DNA of 64,000 nucleotides. It comes from Sinonovacula constricta. Lineage: Eukaryota > Mollusca > Bivalvia > Cardiida > Solecurtidae. A program made the translations under genes and the position numbers. This document shows, in pieces, positions 22,200 through 35,241 of the stretch (positions within the stretch are counted from its first letter, which is position 1; every line of letters starts with the position of its first letter). The notes beneath the pieces are model-generated. The model was not told where the DNA came from. It made no database searches and saw only the letters and a program-made list of their open reading frames with translations. Where the stretch lies: positions 32,518,907 to 32,582,906 of the forward strand of contig CM017563.1 in NCBI GenBank assembly GCA_007844125.1. Reading direction: 5' to 3'.

Positions 22200-23230
22200 T
22201 TCACATTAATGATTGGCGATATAAATCAATGTTTAAGCACATTTTCGAGATGGTATCCGACAGTTTGAAGCAACGATTTTTTATCAACTAACAAAAGTAA
22301 TTGTTACCCGAAAAGGTCCTGAAAAATTTAAAACATTGATGATCTAAATCTGTGTGAATAGCGAAGCCTAAATCCCCAATCGTCATTGCAAACAGGTATT
22401 CATTATCTGAGCCACGCTTTTTTTAAACTAAGAAAATCACGTGACAATCAACAATTATGACACACTAATGTAAAACTGAAAAGCATATGGATACCTTTTA
22501 CTTCAAAACATTCAATTAATTTTTGCTGATCCTAATGTTTGCTATGCTGTTAGATTTTAAACAAAAACACTATAATGTCATTATGTCCGCGGCAGTTATA
22601 TTATTGAAATCGCGTACATTATTTATAACTTAAGCGTCTCAAACAACTCTAGGCGAAGAAATTTAAGTGTAAAGAAAGACATTCCGTGTAGTCTGTTCCA
22701 TGCGGACTGACAAACAGTACGTCAGGAAAAAAACATGTACAATGTAATCGTGATTGCCAAGTTTCCTTTGGGGAGAGGAGTGGGGGGATATTTCCAAGAA
22801 GACTCTGCAAAAATGTAACAATTTTTTAAGTGTTTTTTTTTTTTTTTTTTTTTTTTTAATTTTTGTTGTTTTTTATTTCGGGTCCAGCCCGAAGTTTGAA
22901 CAGTGGAGATGAAAACAACAGCCATAAAAACTGAGGTTAACATTTTATTGTCTTTTAAGAAATACTAGTGTAAAATAATTTTAACAAATATAAATCCAAT
23001 ACATTTTAATATGGAGTCCTAAACATGGTCTGAATTATACAGACATAGAATAAGTTTCCCTAATCAGTGGCTTAACTCGGTAGAAAGGTACCTGTCTGCT
23101 TCTCTTGAGTCAGCTAAGAAATGAGGGAATCGCAGCCCGCAATAATCATAAATATAACACCACTTATAACAGGTATAACCCCCCCCCCCCCCCCCCACGT
23201 AATGAATTCTTTCTGTTTTAATATACTTTA
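22200..23230. other. Spacer with homopolymer runs
   Basis: Contains a T run (about 22834-22858) and an 18-base C run (about 23179-23196). No gene was recognised. Confidence 0.5.
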
Positions 23231-23232
23231 TT

Positions 23233-23960
23233 TACGAAAAAACTTGGCCATTTGTTCTTAAACTTGATACTTGTAATTACGGTAGATTAAACCCTGTACG
23301 TGTAATAGAAAATATGAACAATACCTGTTCGTGGAAATGTGTTTATTTTGTGCAATTTATTTAGACAATGAACATCGCCATTGCATTTAAAATGAGATTT
23401 CTATTTCTCTTTTTTTTTCAGTGTATAATTTTGCGTTAAAAATATATTTAAAAAAAAAACACACTGCCATCGACTTAAAACTATTTCCTTTTTTTGCGGT
23501 AAATGAAAAAGCAAAAAATGGCGGTCACAAACGATCTTTTCTGGCGAAAATACGAATTACGTAGATATACGTCATTTACGAAAGTACTTGGCAATTAATT
23601 GTTATCATGATTCTGATATTTGTAATAATGGTAGATCAAAATTGAAAGTTAGTACATATAATAGAAATTATAGAAAATAGTTTTTACTGGCATTGTGTTT
23701 ATTTTGTGCAATTTATTTACGAAAAAAGCCCATCACCGGCGCATTTAAAATGTGATTTTTAATCAGATAAACAATTTCTATTTCACTTTATCATTTTCCA
23801 CTGACATATGTTTGAACAGAAAATGCTGTCTTTTGGTTTACATATATTGCCCTTTGTTACGGAAAATGTAAAACAGCGCATCACGACACAACCGGAACAC
23901 CTCACCCATTTTGGCGAAAACAGTGTTTCGTAGATATAGCCGGGGTGACCCGAGTGATCG
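23233..23960. repeat. Imperfect tandem duplication, unit about 343 bp
   Basis: TTTACGAAAAAACTTGGCC at 23233 and TTTACGAAAGTACTTGGC at 23576 begin two copies. Both contain a GGTAGAT block, ATAATAGAAA, TGTGTTTATTTTGTGCAATT and GCATTTAAAATG in the same order. The copies differ by many substitutions and small indels, so the duplication is old. Confidence 0.75.
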
Positions 23961-25490
23961 CGCTAATACGAGTATTCACGAACATTGACGAAGTTTGAGT
24001 AAATGTTTACGATGATTAGAAAAAGTTCTATTTTTTGAAATTGAATATAAAAATATACTATACCAATTTGTAAAAAAGCTATATGAATACTTTTGAGAAA
24101 ATAATCAACTTTATTATTGTGATATCTTTTTTTAACATTGAGAAATTCCGGTAAAATACGATAGTGTCCGAACACATCTAACCAATCAGGTTGATCGTTT
24201 CAATGTGGTAAAGGTAAAATACGCGCGCATTAGGAAGGCGGGACAGCGTTTTTGCGCCAAATGTGTTCTGGTGTTTAAAATGAGAAGTCGAATCAGGTTT
24301 CAAATTGTTAATTTTCAAAAAAGTGTATTTGAGATTGTGTTTAGATATTTTAGACTGTAAACATATTGTGTACTTGTGTTTATTCTCGATAAGGGAGGAG
24401 GAGAAAGGATAGAAATGTAAGTACAGTCATTTGTTTAGTCATTTTTATTCCACCTTTGCTTCAAAAAGCGCATAGCCTGAATAATTTGTTTGGATATTTT
24501 TATCTTTAACTTCTATGTAGAGCCGTCTCATTAATGCTCAAGATGGGTTTAAATGTTTGATAACAGATCGAAACTAAATTGATCAGTAATCAGTTAAACA
24601 TTTCCACGCCTATGATTGATTATGTCAGTATGCGTGCTGTTTTGAAATTTATCTTACAATACCTCCTATTATTACGGTCAACAATTAGTGTAAGTAAACA
24701 GACAGGTATTGCAAGCTCTCACCTTAATCTACTAAATCCAAAATCCATCCAGCAGTAAAAAGCTGTGAGAAATACTGCTATTTTGTCGTTACACTAACAA
24801 GATTGTCCGACCCTCATTATTTTCTCGCTTGATGTACTATGTTTATTACGTAACGCGTAATCACCTTGGTATTAATTTACCGCGCAAAGGAAATAGTGCA
24901 GACACAGATCAGCCCGATCCACGATTACTATTATTTATATGTGCCTGTATGCAGGTGCGAATCCAGACCTTAAATTTGACCTATTCACAGTTACAAAGGG
25001 AAATCATGTAGCCAGTCCTAGGTCCAATTCAAGTATAAAAAATGTTTCATTGTAAAAAGAACTTCTGTTCAAATGACATACTTTGTTTCCAAATGTAGCA
25101 AAATACACGAGAAACATATGCACACACAAAAACCTTTGATGAAACAACAGTATAAAGATATGCGCCTAGCTAATATGCTTAGCAGCCGTTGTGGTCAGGG
25201 CGATTTGAAGCCTCTGAAAAATTAGCTTCGGGAATTTTGACCGTTTCACACGAAACGGTGTGAACTGGAACGGATCCACGAAGGGTTCATTGTATTATAA
25301 AACTATAGATAAAACTTGATAATATGACCGCTGTATGAAAAACTGAACTGCTTAAATAAACACTAAAGGGCAAAACACAGTTGGTCTTTTTGTCTTTATG
25401 TTTTTTTGTTTGTTTTTTAATTTTTACGTTTAATTTCTGTACATAAAAGGTCAGGCACTTTTCCATAGCATTCTTTGATTTCAGTAGTAT
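23961..25490. other. AT-rich spacer, no gene recognised
   Basis: Only short frames. Nothing beyond chance was recognised. Confidence 0.4.
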
Positions 25491-25494
25491 TCAA

Positions 25495-26160
25495 CTCAGG
25501 CCATCATTATAACCATCACCACCAACACCATAACCTTCATCAACAACACCAAGACCTGTATCACCTTCATCACCACCACCATCACTAACACCACCACCAT
25601 CACCTTTATCACCTTCATCGCCATCATCATCACCACCACCATCACCTTCATCACCACGATCACAACCACCACTGCCATTACCTTCATCACCATCACCTTT
25701 ATCAACTTCATTGCCACGATCACAACCACCATCACAACAAACACTACCACCATCACCTTTACCACCTTCATTGCCACCATCTCCACCACCACCATCACCT
25801 TCATCACCATCACCACCACTTTTATCACCTTCATTGCCACTATTACCACCACCACCATCACTACCACCATCACCACCATCACTTTCATCATCACCATCAT
25901 AACCACCACCACCATCACCATTATCACCTTTATTGCCACCATCACAACCACCATCACAACCAACACTACCACCATCACCTTTATCACCTTCATCATCACC
26001 ATCACCACCACCAACACATAACAATCACAACCCCCACCAGCATCACCAATTAACAATAACAACATCATCATCAGTATTATCAACATCCTTATCATCACCA
26101 CAGCAACTACCATCAACAACCTCAACACAACCCCATCTTCATTATAGTTTTGTTACAACC
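25495..26160. repeat. (CACCAT/CACCAC)-rich minisatellite
   Basis: A 650-bp triplet-phased tract of CAC, CAT and TCA words with a longer period of variants (for example CACCATCACAACC, TTTATCACCTTCATTGCC). Because the unit is a multiple of three, long Gly/Asp-rich or Val/Met-rich frames appear on the minus strand (25491-26128). They have no start-codon context or domain and are not called as genes. It abuts the 61-bp satellite. Confidence 0.92.
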
Positions 26161-26189
26161 ATCAGAATATCTGCTTCATGTATCATGTA

Positions 26190-29100
26190 AGGTCACTATG
26201 ATATGTTATAACAGTGAAGGCAACACTATATCTGATCCAAATATCATGTCACATCGTTATGGTAGGCTATAACAGTACTTTATGTATGGAATTTGGTCCT
26301 TTTGTTACCTGATGAAAGCTTTTTATCTGCTTGCCTTATTATGTCTTGTCTTTACTGCATGTTACTACAGTGAATGCAGCACTATATCTACTAACTTCAT
26401 TATGTCTGGTCTTTACTGCATGTTACTACAGTGAATGCAGCAGTATATCTACTAACTACATTATGTCTGGTCCTTATTGCATGTTACTACAGTGAAGGTA
26501 GCACTATATCTACTAACTTCATTATGTCTGGTCCTTACTGCATGTTACTACAGTGAATGCAGCACTATATCTGCTTCCCTCATTATGTCTGGTCCTTATT
26601 GCATGTTACTACAGTGAAGGTAGCACTATATCTACTAACTTCATTATGTCTGGTCCTTACTGCATGTTACTACAGTGAATGCAGCACTATATCTGCTTCC
26701 CTCATTATGTCTGGTCCTTATTGCATGTTACTACAGTGAAGGCAGCACTATATCTACTAACTTCATTATGTCTGGTCTTTACTGCATGTTACTACAGTGA
26801 AGGCAGCACTATATCTACTAACTTCATTATGTCTGGTCTTTACTGCATGTTACTACAGTGAATGCAGCACTATATCTACTAACTTCATTATGTCTGGTCT
26901 TTACTGCATGTTACTACAGTGAAGGCAGCACTATATCTTCTTGCTTCATTATGTCTGGTCCTTACTGCATGTTACGACAGTGAAGGCAGTAGTATATCTG
27001 CTTGCTTCATTATGTCTGGCCTTTACGGTTACTACAGTGAATGCAGCACTATATCTACTAACTTCATTATGTCTGGTCTTTACTGCATGTTACTACAGTG
27101 AAGGCAGTAGTATATCTGCTTGCTTCATTATGTCTGGCCTTTACGGTTACTACAGTGAAGGCAGCACTATATCTTCTTGCTTCATTATGTCTGGTCTTTA
27201 CTGCATGTTACTACATCGAAGGAAGTACCATATCTGCTTGCTTCATCATGTTTGGTCCTTACGGTTATTACAGTGAAGGCAGCAAATGATCTACTTGCCT
27301 CATATGTCTTGCTTTACAGTATGTTACTACAGTGAATGCAGCACTATATCTGCTTGCTTCATTATGTCTCAATGTATTGGTATGTTACTACAGTGAATGC
27401 AGCACTATATCAGCTTTCCTCATTATGTCTTGGCTTCATGGTATGTTACCACAGTGAAGACAACTTTATATCAAATTACCTAATTATGTCTTGTCTTTAA
27501 GGTAATGTTATCACAGTGAAGGCAGCACTATATCTGCTTGTTTCATTATGTATCTTCTTTACGGTATTTTACCACAATGAAGGCAGCACTTTATCTTCTT
27601 GCCTCAGTATTTCTCTTCTTTACTGTTTGTTACCACAATAAAGGCAGCACTAAATCTTCTTGCCTCATTAGCTCTCTTCTTTACGGTATTTTACCACAAT
27701 GAAGGCAGCACTATATCTTCTTGCCTCAGTATTTCTCTTCTTTACTGTTTGTTATCACAGTGATGGCAGCACTCTATCTGCTTGCTTCATTATGTCTGTC
27801 TTTACAGTTATTACAGTGAAGGCAGCACTATGTCTCTTTCCCACATTATGTCTGGTCTTCATGGTGTGTTATCACAGCATAGGCAGCACTTTATCTGCTT
27901 GCCTCATATCTTGTCTTTATTGTATGTAACAACAGTGAAGACAACACTATATCTGCTTCCCTCATTATGTCTGGTCTTATGGTTTGTTACTACAGTGAAG
28001 GCAACACTAACTCTGCTTGCTTCATTATGTCTGGTCTTTATGGTTTGTTACTACAGTGAAGGCAGCACTAAATCTGCTTGCTTCATTATGTCTGGTGTTA
28101 ACTGTATGTTACTACAAAAAATGCAAAACTATATCTACATACTTCGTTATGTCTGAACTTTACTGCACTTTACTTTAGTGAAGGCAGCACTATATCTGCT
28201 TGCTTCATTATGTCTGGTCTTTATGGTATGTTACCGCAGTGAAGGCAGAACTATATCTGCTTGCCTCACTATTTTTGGTATTTAATTGTATCTTACCACA
28301 GTGAAGGCAGCACTATATCTACTTGCCTCATTATTTTTGGTATTTAATTGTATCGTACCACAGTGAAGGCAGCACTATATCTACTTGCTTCATTATGTCA
28401 GGTCTTTATGGTATGTTACCACACTGAAGGCAGCACTATATCTTCTTGCTTCATTATGTCTGGTCTTTCGGTATGTTACCGCAGTGAAGGCAGCACTATA
28501 TCTACTTGCTTCATTATGTCTGGTCTTTATGGTATGTTACCGCAGTGAAGGCAGCACTATATCTACTTGCTTCATTATGTCTGGTCTTTATGGTATGTTA
28601 CCGCAATGAAGGCAGCACTATATCTACTTGCCTCATTATGTCTGGTCTATACGATATGTTACAGCAGTGAAGGCAGCACTATATCTACTTGCTTCATTAT
28701 GTCTGGTCTATACGATATGTTACCGCAGTGAAGGCAGCACTATATCTACTTGCTTCATTATGTCTGGTCTTTATGGTATGTTACCGCAGTGAAGGCAGAA
28801 CTATATCTGCTTGCCTCATTATTTTTGGTATTTAATTGTATCTTACCACAGTGAAGGCAGCACTATATCTACTTGCCTCATTATGTCAGGTATTTACGGT
28901 ATGTTACCGCAGTGAAGGCAGCACTATATCTACTTGCCTTATTATGTCTGGTCTTTACGATATGTTACCACACTGAAGGCAGCACTATATCTACTTGCCT
29001 TATTATTTTTGGTATTTAATTGTATCTTACCACAGTGAAGGCAGTGCTATACCTACTTTCCTTATTATGTCTGGTCTTTACGGCATGTTACCGCAGTGAA

Positions 29101-31110
29101 GGCAGCACTATATCTACTTGCCTCATTATGTCCAGTCTTTATGGTATGTTACCGCAGTGAAGACAGCACTATATCTGCTTGCTTCATTATGTCCGGTTTT
29201 TACGGTATGTTACCGCAGTGAAGGCAGCACTGTATCTACTTGCTTCATTATGTTCGGTCTTTACAGTGTGTTACCACAGTGAAGGCAGCACTATATCTAC
29301 TTGCCTCATTATGTCCAGTCTTTATGGTATGTTACCGCAGTGAAGGCAGCACTATATCTGCTTGCTTCATTATGTCCGGTTTTTACGGTATGTTACCGCA
29401 GTGAAGGCAGCACTGTATCTACTTGCTTCATTATGTTCGGTCTTTACAGTGTGTTACCACAGTGAAGGCAGCACTATATCTACTTGCCTTATTATGTCTG
29501 GTCTTTACGATATGTTACCACACTGAAGGCACCACCATATCTACTTGCCTTATTATTTTTGGTATTTAATTGTATCTTACCACAGTGAAGGCAGTGCTAT
29601 ATCTACTTTCCTTATTATGTCTGGTCTTTACGGCATGTTACCGCAGTGAAGGCAGCACTATATCTACTTGCCTTATTATTTTTGGTATTTAATTGTATCT
29701 TATCACAGTGAAGGCAGTGCTATATCTACTTTCCTTATTATGTCTGGTCTTTACGGCATGTTACCGCAGTGAAGGCAGCACTATATCTACTTGCCTCATT
29801 ATGTCCAGTCTTTATGGTATGTTACCGCAGTGAAGGCAGCACTATATCTGCTTGCTTCATTATGTCCGGTTTTTACGGTATGTTACCGCAGTGAAGGCAG
29901 CACTGTATCTACTTGCTTCATTATGTTCGGTCTTTACAGTGTGTTACCGCAGTGAAGGCAGCACTATATCTACTTGTCTCATTATGTCCAGTCTTTATGG
30001 TATGTTACCGCAGTGAAGGCAGCACTATATCTGCTTGCTTCATTATGTCCGGTTTTTACGGTATGTTACCGCAGTGAAGGCAGCACTGTATCTACTTGCT
30101 TCATTATGTTCGGTCTTTACAGTGTGTTACCGCAGTGAAGGCAGCACTATATCTACTTGCCTTATTATGTCTGGTCTTTACGATATGTTACCACACTGAA
30201 GGCACCACCATATCTACTTGCCTTATTATTTTTGGTATTTAATTGTATCTTACCACAGTGAAGGCAGTGCTATATCTACTTTCCTTATTATGTCTGGTCT
30301 TTACGGCATGTTACCGCAGTGAAGGCAGCACTATATCTACTTGCCTCATTATGTCCAGTCCTTATGGTATGTTACCGCAGTGAAGGCAGCACTATATCTG
30401 CTTGCTTCATTATGTCCGGTTTTTACGGTATGTTACCGCAGTGAAGGCAGCACTGTATCTACTTGCTTCATTATGTTCGGTCTTTACAGTGTGTTACCGC
30501 AGTGAAGGCAGCACTATATCTACTTGCCTCATTATGTCGGGTCTTTAGGGTATGTTATCACACTGAAGGCAGCACTATATATACTTGCCTCTTTATGTCC
30601 GGACTTTACAGTATGTTACTACAGTGAAGGCAGCACTATATCTTCTTGCCTCATTATGTCCGGTCCTTACGGTATGTTACCGCAGTGAAGGCAGCACTAT
30701 GTCTACTTGCCTTGTCATTTTTTGGTATTTAATTGTATGTTACCACAGTGAAGGCAGCACTATGTCTACTTGCCTTGTTATTTTTGGTATTTAATTGTAT
30801 GTTACCACATTGAAGGCAGCACTATGTCTACTTGCCTTGTTATTTTTGGTATTTAATTGTATGTTACCACAGTGAAGGCAGCACTGTCTACTTGCCTTGT
30901 TATTTTTGGTATTTAATTATATGTTACCACGTTGAAGGCAGCACTATGTCTACTTGCCTTGTTATTTTTGGCATTTAATTGTATGTTACCACATTGAAGG
31001 CAGCACTATATCTACTTGCCTCATTATTTCTCGTTTTTATGGTATGTTTTTACAGTGAAGCCGCACTATATCTGCTTCCCTCCTTATGTCTGTTGTTACC
31101 TGTTTGGTAC
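26190..31110. repeat. 61-bp satellite array, about 80 copies, with higher-order repeats
   Basis: The unit runs from TGTTACTACAGTGAAGGCAG to TTCATTATGTCTGG and a TCTTTACGG-type end, 61 bp. The left third (26330-27290) is rich in the ACTACAGTGAATGC variant. The right part (28700-30560) contains repeated multi-unit blocks: a three-unit block (GTCCAGTC, GTCCGGTT, GTTCGGTC variants, 183 bp) appears near 29126, 29310, 29800, 29985 and 30350, and another block with ATTTTTGGTATTTAATTG near 28990, 29550, 29680 and 30220. The last units (30700-31020) are all of the ATTTTTGGTATTTAATTG type. Repeated 60-residue frames arise because 3 x 61 bp is 61 codons. Confidence 0.95.
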
Positions 31111-31537
31111 CACTAAATTAATTCGTGTTTCCTTCCTAATGTCTGGCCTAATTGTTACGATTTTATAGCGAAAACAATGATTTGTCTCAGTTCAAGTGAA
31201 TTGCTAGAAAAAATGTTATAATTAATAACAACGCTGTATATATGACTGCCATTTTTATATGAGACCGACAAGAAATATATGACTCTTGTCTTGAAGATGC
31301 CTTCTTTGAAAGAAAACAACTTATTAAAATTCATATTTATAAGTTATTTATCATAACGCTGACACTTTATATGGTGAAATTAATTCATTCTTTAAATAAA
31401 CGTTGTCGGGATAGAACTTTATGTACACTACCTGCAATCAAATATGTTGTCTTTATTATTATTTTTGTCTCACATATTTCTGAAAATATGACAGTGAGCA
31501 AGTTTTGTTGCAAAATAAATTCGTCTTACAATTTTTT

Positions 31538-31735
31538 TAGCGGTATTTTGGCGGAAATAAAAGAAGGGGACCGGTAGACGCAATCGGAACTCCTCGGGTA
31601 ATTCCGTCCTCGGGACATTGTCCGAGGTGTTCCGATTGCGGTAGACGTAACGAAAATGATCGAGTTCATCCACGGTATTTTGGCGGAAATGAACGAAGAT
31701 GGCCGATAGACTTTACGAAGAGTATTGAGTTCAAT
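31538..31735. repeat. Tandem duplication split by a tiny TIR element
   Basis: The block CGGTATTTTGGCGGAAAT, followed by a GAAG...GGTAGAC-type segment, occurs at 31541 and again at 31674. The first copy is interrupted by the 58-bp element at 31581-31638. Without it the unit is roughly 66-70 bp. Confidence 0.65.
31581..31638. mobile_element. 58-bp micro-MITE with perfect 9-bp target duplication
   Basis: Ends CAATCGGAACTCCTCGG and CCGAGGTGTTCCGATTG are inverted repeats (16 of 18 matching over the outer part) that meet almost without a loop. The flanking duplication CGGTAGACG is perfect at 31572-31580 and 31639-31647. The ends and the following ATTCCGTCCTCGGGACA match the 316-bp element at 20405-20720, so this is an internally deleted derivative of that family. 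Confidence 0.85.
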
Positions 31736-31739
31736 CGAC

Positions 31740-32509
31740 AACAGAAATTAGCATTTCATATTATTTCCGACACGATAATTCGATTGCAATGAAGTGATGA
31801 CGGTTCTTTTTTTAATTTATGTTTTTGTTTTGTTTTTTGTCAATGGTCGCCATTTTTGTAATATATCTATTTTCAAATGCTATTGTTTGTTTAAGGGTAA
31901 AAGAAGATATACTTACTATTTTAAAAATAATCTTCAAGTCAGGTTTAAATGTACCCTGATTTATCCTGCAACAGTTATAATATATAATAAATAATAAAAT
32001 AAGATTTACGTCATGGGAAATGTATGAAATACAATGTATTACAATGTTGTTGTGTTTCTTTTTCTTTTTTTTGTTGTTGTTTTATTTGTTGTTGTTTTTT
32101 TTGGTTTTGTTTTGTTGTTTTTATAAAGTACAGTTTACCTTTTTTTAAGTTGAATATTATGTTAGCAAAAATAGGTACATAGATTTTTAACAACGGTTAA
32201 AAAATGTTGCTACTGTTTCCACCACTGCTGATGTTTGTTTTGCTAATGGTTCCATTGGTGTTAATGTTGTCGCTGACAGGGATTGTTATTAAAGCGATGA
32301 AAATAATAAAATTATTGTTGATATTGTAATGTTTTGTAAAAGAAAATATCTGTTAGTAAAAATCATAAATTATATTCAATATTACTTGTATTATTGCTGT
32401 TGATGATGAGTTTGATACTGTTGTTGCTGTTTGAGATAGTAATTATACTGCCGAGGTTGCTGCTTCCGTTTTTATGCTGCTTCTGCTAATCAAGACGTCA
32501 TCAGTGCTA
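31740..32509. other. Spacer, no gene recognised
   Basis: T/G-rich low-complexity stretches (32045-32120). No supported feature. Confidence 0.4.
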
Positions 32510-32655
32510 TAACAACGTTGGTGATGTTGATGATGTTGCTGCTGCTGCTGTTATTGTTATTGCTGTTGATGATAATGATGCTGGTGACCTTGATAAAAAT
32601 GATGATGATGATGATGTAGATGATGATGCTGCTGCTGATGATAATGATGATAAGA

Positions 32656-32725
<70 letters not shown>

Positions 32726-32754
32726 CCATGATGATGATGATAATGATGACGACC

Positions 32755-32789
<35 letters not shown>

Positions 32790-32800
32790 AATGATGATTA
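32510..32800. repeat. (GAT)n trinucleotide microsatellite
   Basis: Near-perfect GAT/TGA runs, longest about 32657-32725 and 32755-32790, with GCT interruptions near 32530-32550. The poly-Ile and poly-Met frames on both strands are repeat translations. Confidence 0.95.
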
Positions 32801-32819
32801 TAAAATACATTTATTAAAC

Positions 32820-33185
32820 CATGTCTTGTCTTGTTTGATAGACGTTTTTCTACGTTGACACGTTCTTTACTTGGACTTGTACTGACAATTTCTCACAGAC
32901 TTTACTTAGACTGTGCCATATTTTACTTACACTTAGACAAATAATATTACCAACTTGAAACTGTCATAATTTCCGTACACTTAGAGCTGCTTTACTTAGT
33001 CTATCACAGAATCAGACTTTGATATATTTTACAAATTTCTGTTTATTTTATTTACGATTTTAGACGTATTGTTTCTTGACTTGGCTTACCTGACACTGTA
33101 TTGGATTTATTATACTTAGAATTTGTCTTACGTCACACAATTAATATTTACTTAATAATAGGGACTGTCTAAGCTAATATACTTA
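32820..33185. other. Spacer, no gene recognised
   Basis: Unique AT-rich sequence between two tandem arrays. CTTACTTAGACTG-type words recur loosely (32870-33120) and may be a very decayed array. Confidence 0.35.
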
Positions 33186-33189
33186 ATGA

Positions 33190-34815
33190 CTGAGTATATC
33201 GGACAAAACTGATTTGACAGGATAGGACCGAACTCAACATGACGGACTTGATCATGCTTAACATGACCGAATTGACTTGACCGGACCTGACAGGACCGCC
33301 TTGACATGACTTGACATGACTGACTTGACCGGACTAGACAGGACCGATCGGACAGGACTTGAGAGGACCGACTTGACCAGACTTGAAAGGACCGAACTTG
33401 ACACGACCGGACTTGACAGGATCGACTTGACAGGGCCGACTTGACCGGACTTGACATGACTGACTTGACCGGACAGAACCGACTTGACCAGACTTGACAG
33501 GACCGAACTTGACAGGACCAACTTGACCGGACTTGACAGGACCTGACTTGACATGACCGGACTTGACAAGACCGAACTTTACAGGACAGGACCGGACTTG
33601 ACAGAACCGACTTGACACAACGGACTCGACAAGACCGACTTGACCGGACTTGACAGGACAGGACAGACTTGACAGGACCGGACTTGACAGGACCGACTTG
33701 ACCAGACTAGACAAGACCGAGCTTGACAGGACCGACTTGACCGAACTTGACAGGACCGACTTGACCGGATTTGACAGGACCAGACTTGACAGGACCGAAC
33801 TTGACAGGACCGTCTTGACACAACGGACTTGACCAGACTTGACAGGACCGGACTTGACAAAACTTGACAGAACCGAACTTGACAGGACCGACTGGACCGG
33901 ACCGGACTTGACCGGACCGGACTTGACAGAACCGACTTTACCAGACTAGACAGGACCGAACTTGACAGGACCGAACTTGACAGGACCGACTTGACCGAAA
34001 CTGACAGGACCGACTTGACCGAAACTGACAGGACCGACTTGACCGGACTTGACAGGACCGGACTCGACAGGATCGGACTTGACCAGACTTGACAGGACCA
34101 AACTTGACAGGACCGGACTTGACAGAACCGACTTGACAGGACCGGACTTGACCAGACCTGACAGGACCAAACTTGACAGGACCGACTTGACCGGACTTGA
34201 CAGGACAGACTTGACAGGATCGACTTGACCGAACATGACAGGACCGACTTGACCAGACTTAAGAGGACCAACTTGACATGATCATCTTGATTGGACTTGA
34301 CAGGATCGGCTTTACAGGATCAACTGGACAATACACGACTTGACCGGACTTGACAGGACACGACCAGACCAACTTGACTGGATTTGACAGGACCTACTTG
34401 AACTGACTTGATAGGACTGACTTGACCTGACTGACTTTACTTTGACAGAACTGACTGGACTGGACTTGACAGTACTGACTTGTCCAGATGTGACAGTACC
34501 AATTTGACAGGACCGGCTTGACTATACTTACTTGACCTGACAGCACTGACTTGACCTGAAATCACTGACTTTACCTGACAGTGCTGGTTTGACCTGACGG
34601 TATTGACTTGACCTGACAGTATTGGCTTGACCTGACAGCACTGGCTTGACCTGACAGCACTGATTTAACCTGACAGTACTGACTTGACCTGACAACACTG
34701 ACTTGACCTGACAGTCATGACTTTACCTGACAGCACTGACTTGACCAGACTTGATAGGACCGACTTGACAGTAATGGCTTCACCGGACAGCCTTGACCAG
34801 ACTTGACAGGATCGA
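33190..34815. repeat. Minisatellite of alternating 14-bp and 10-bp subunits
   Basis: Built from ACTTGACAGGACCG (14 bp) and ACTTGACCGG (10 bp) subunits in irregular order, giving mostly 24-bp steps with variants. The right third (34400-34790) shifts to a GACTTGACCTGACAG form. The Ser/Val/Lys-rich frames (33152-34271 and others) are by-products. Spacers are not unique, so it is not a CRISPR array. Confidence 0.93.
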
Positions 34816-34973
34816 CCTAAAATATAGGTAACAATCCCTATAGGATTAATTAAATGACAACATAGATTACATGCAAGGGGGAATTCTTTACAGTGATGTC
34901 CTATCTGTATCAACACCCATTTTTCATTGATTATGGTTAGCAGAAATGGAAATTCTTGATAGTCTAGACCTAG

Positions 34974-35228
34974 TGATGGGATGGGATTTGCCGGCATTTT
35001 AGCCGATACTGTGCAGCGACATTTCTATCATTATAACACAGGGGCACTTATGAAGAGGTCCAGGGACTGAACCCGGCTGGTCCATTATACTGACACCGAC
35101 AAGTCAGGCGTAATGCTGTCCCCTTAGCCCCGAGCGTTAAGAGGGAAGCCACCCACTACTGCCAACTTTAAAGTCTTTGGTTTGACCCGGCTGAGGTTTA
35201 AACCCGCGACCTTCCGATCCGCAAGCCG
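34974..35228 (-). mobile_element. 5'-truncated tRNA-SINE with perfect target duplication
   Basis: The same family as 1632-1910. It is truncated inside the tRNA head (ends at GATCCGCAAGCCG on the plus strand, so box A is missing). A perfect 13-bp duplication AGTCTAGACCTAG is present at 34961-34973 and 35229-35241. Truncation with an intact duplication fits incomplete target-primed reverse transcription. Confidence 0.92.
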
Positions 35229-35241
35229 AGTCTAGACCTAG

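Noticed and set aside
21763..22209. 148-codon Ser/Leu frame
   Set aside because: Translation of a CT-rich repeat; the other two frames are open as well.
25491..26128. 177- and 210-codon Gly/Asp-rich and Val/Met-rich minus-strand frames
   Set aside because: Caused by a triplet-phased CAC/CAT repeat; two frames are open at once, which argues against coding.
26557..30794. Many near-identical 60-residue frames
   Set aside because: Three 61-bp units equal 61 codons, so any stop recurs at this spacing; the frames are a property of the satellite.
33152..34271. Ser/Val/Lys-rich minus-strand frames up to 230 codons
   Set aside because: Translations of the 10/14-bp minisatellite.
33190..34815. CRISPR-like alternation of short repeats and short spacers
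   Set aside because: The spacers are themselves repeats, units are 10 and 14 bp, and the genome is eukaryotic.
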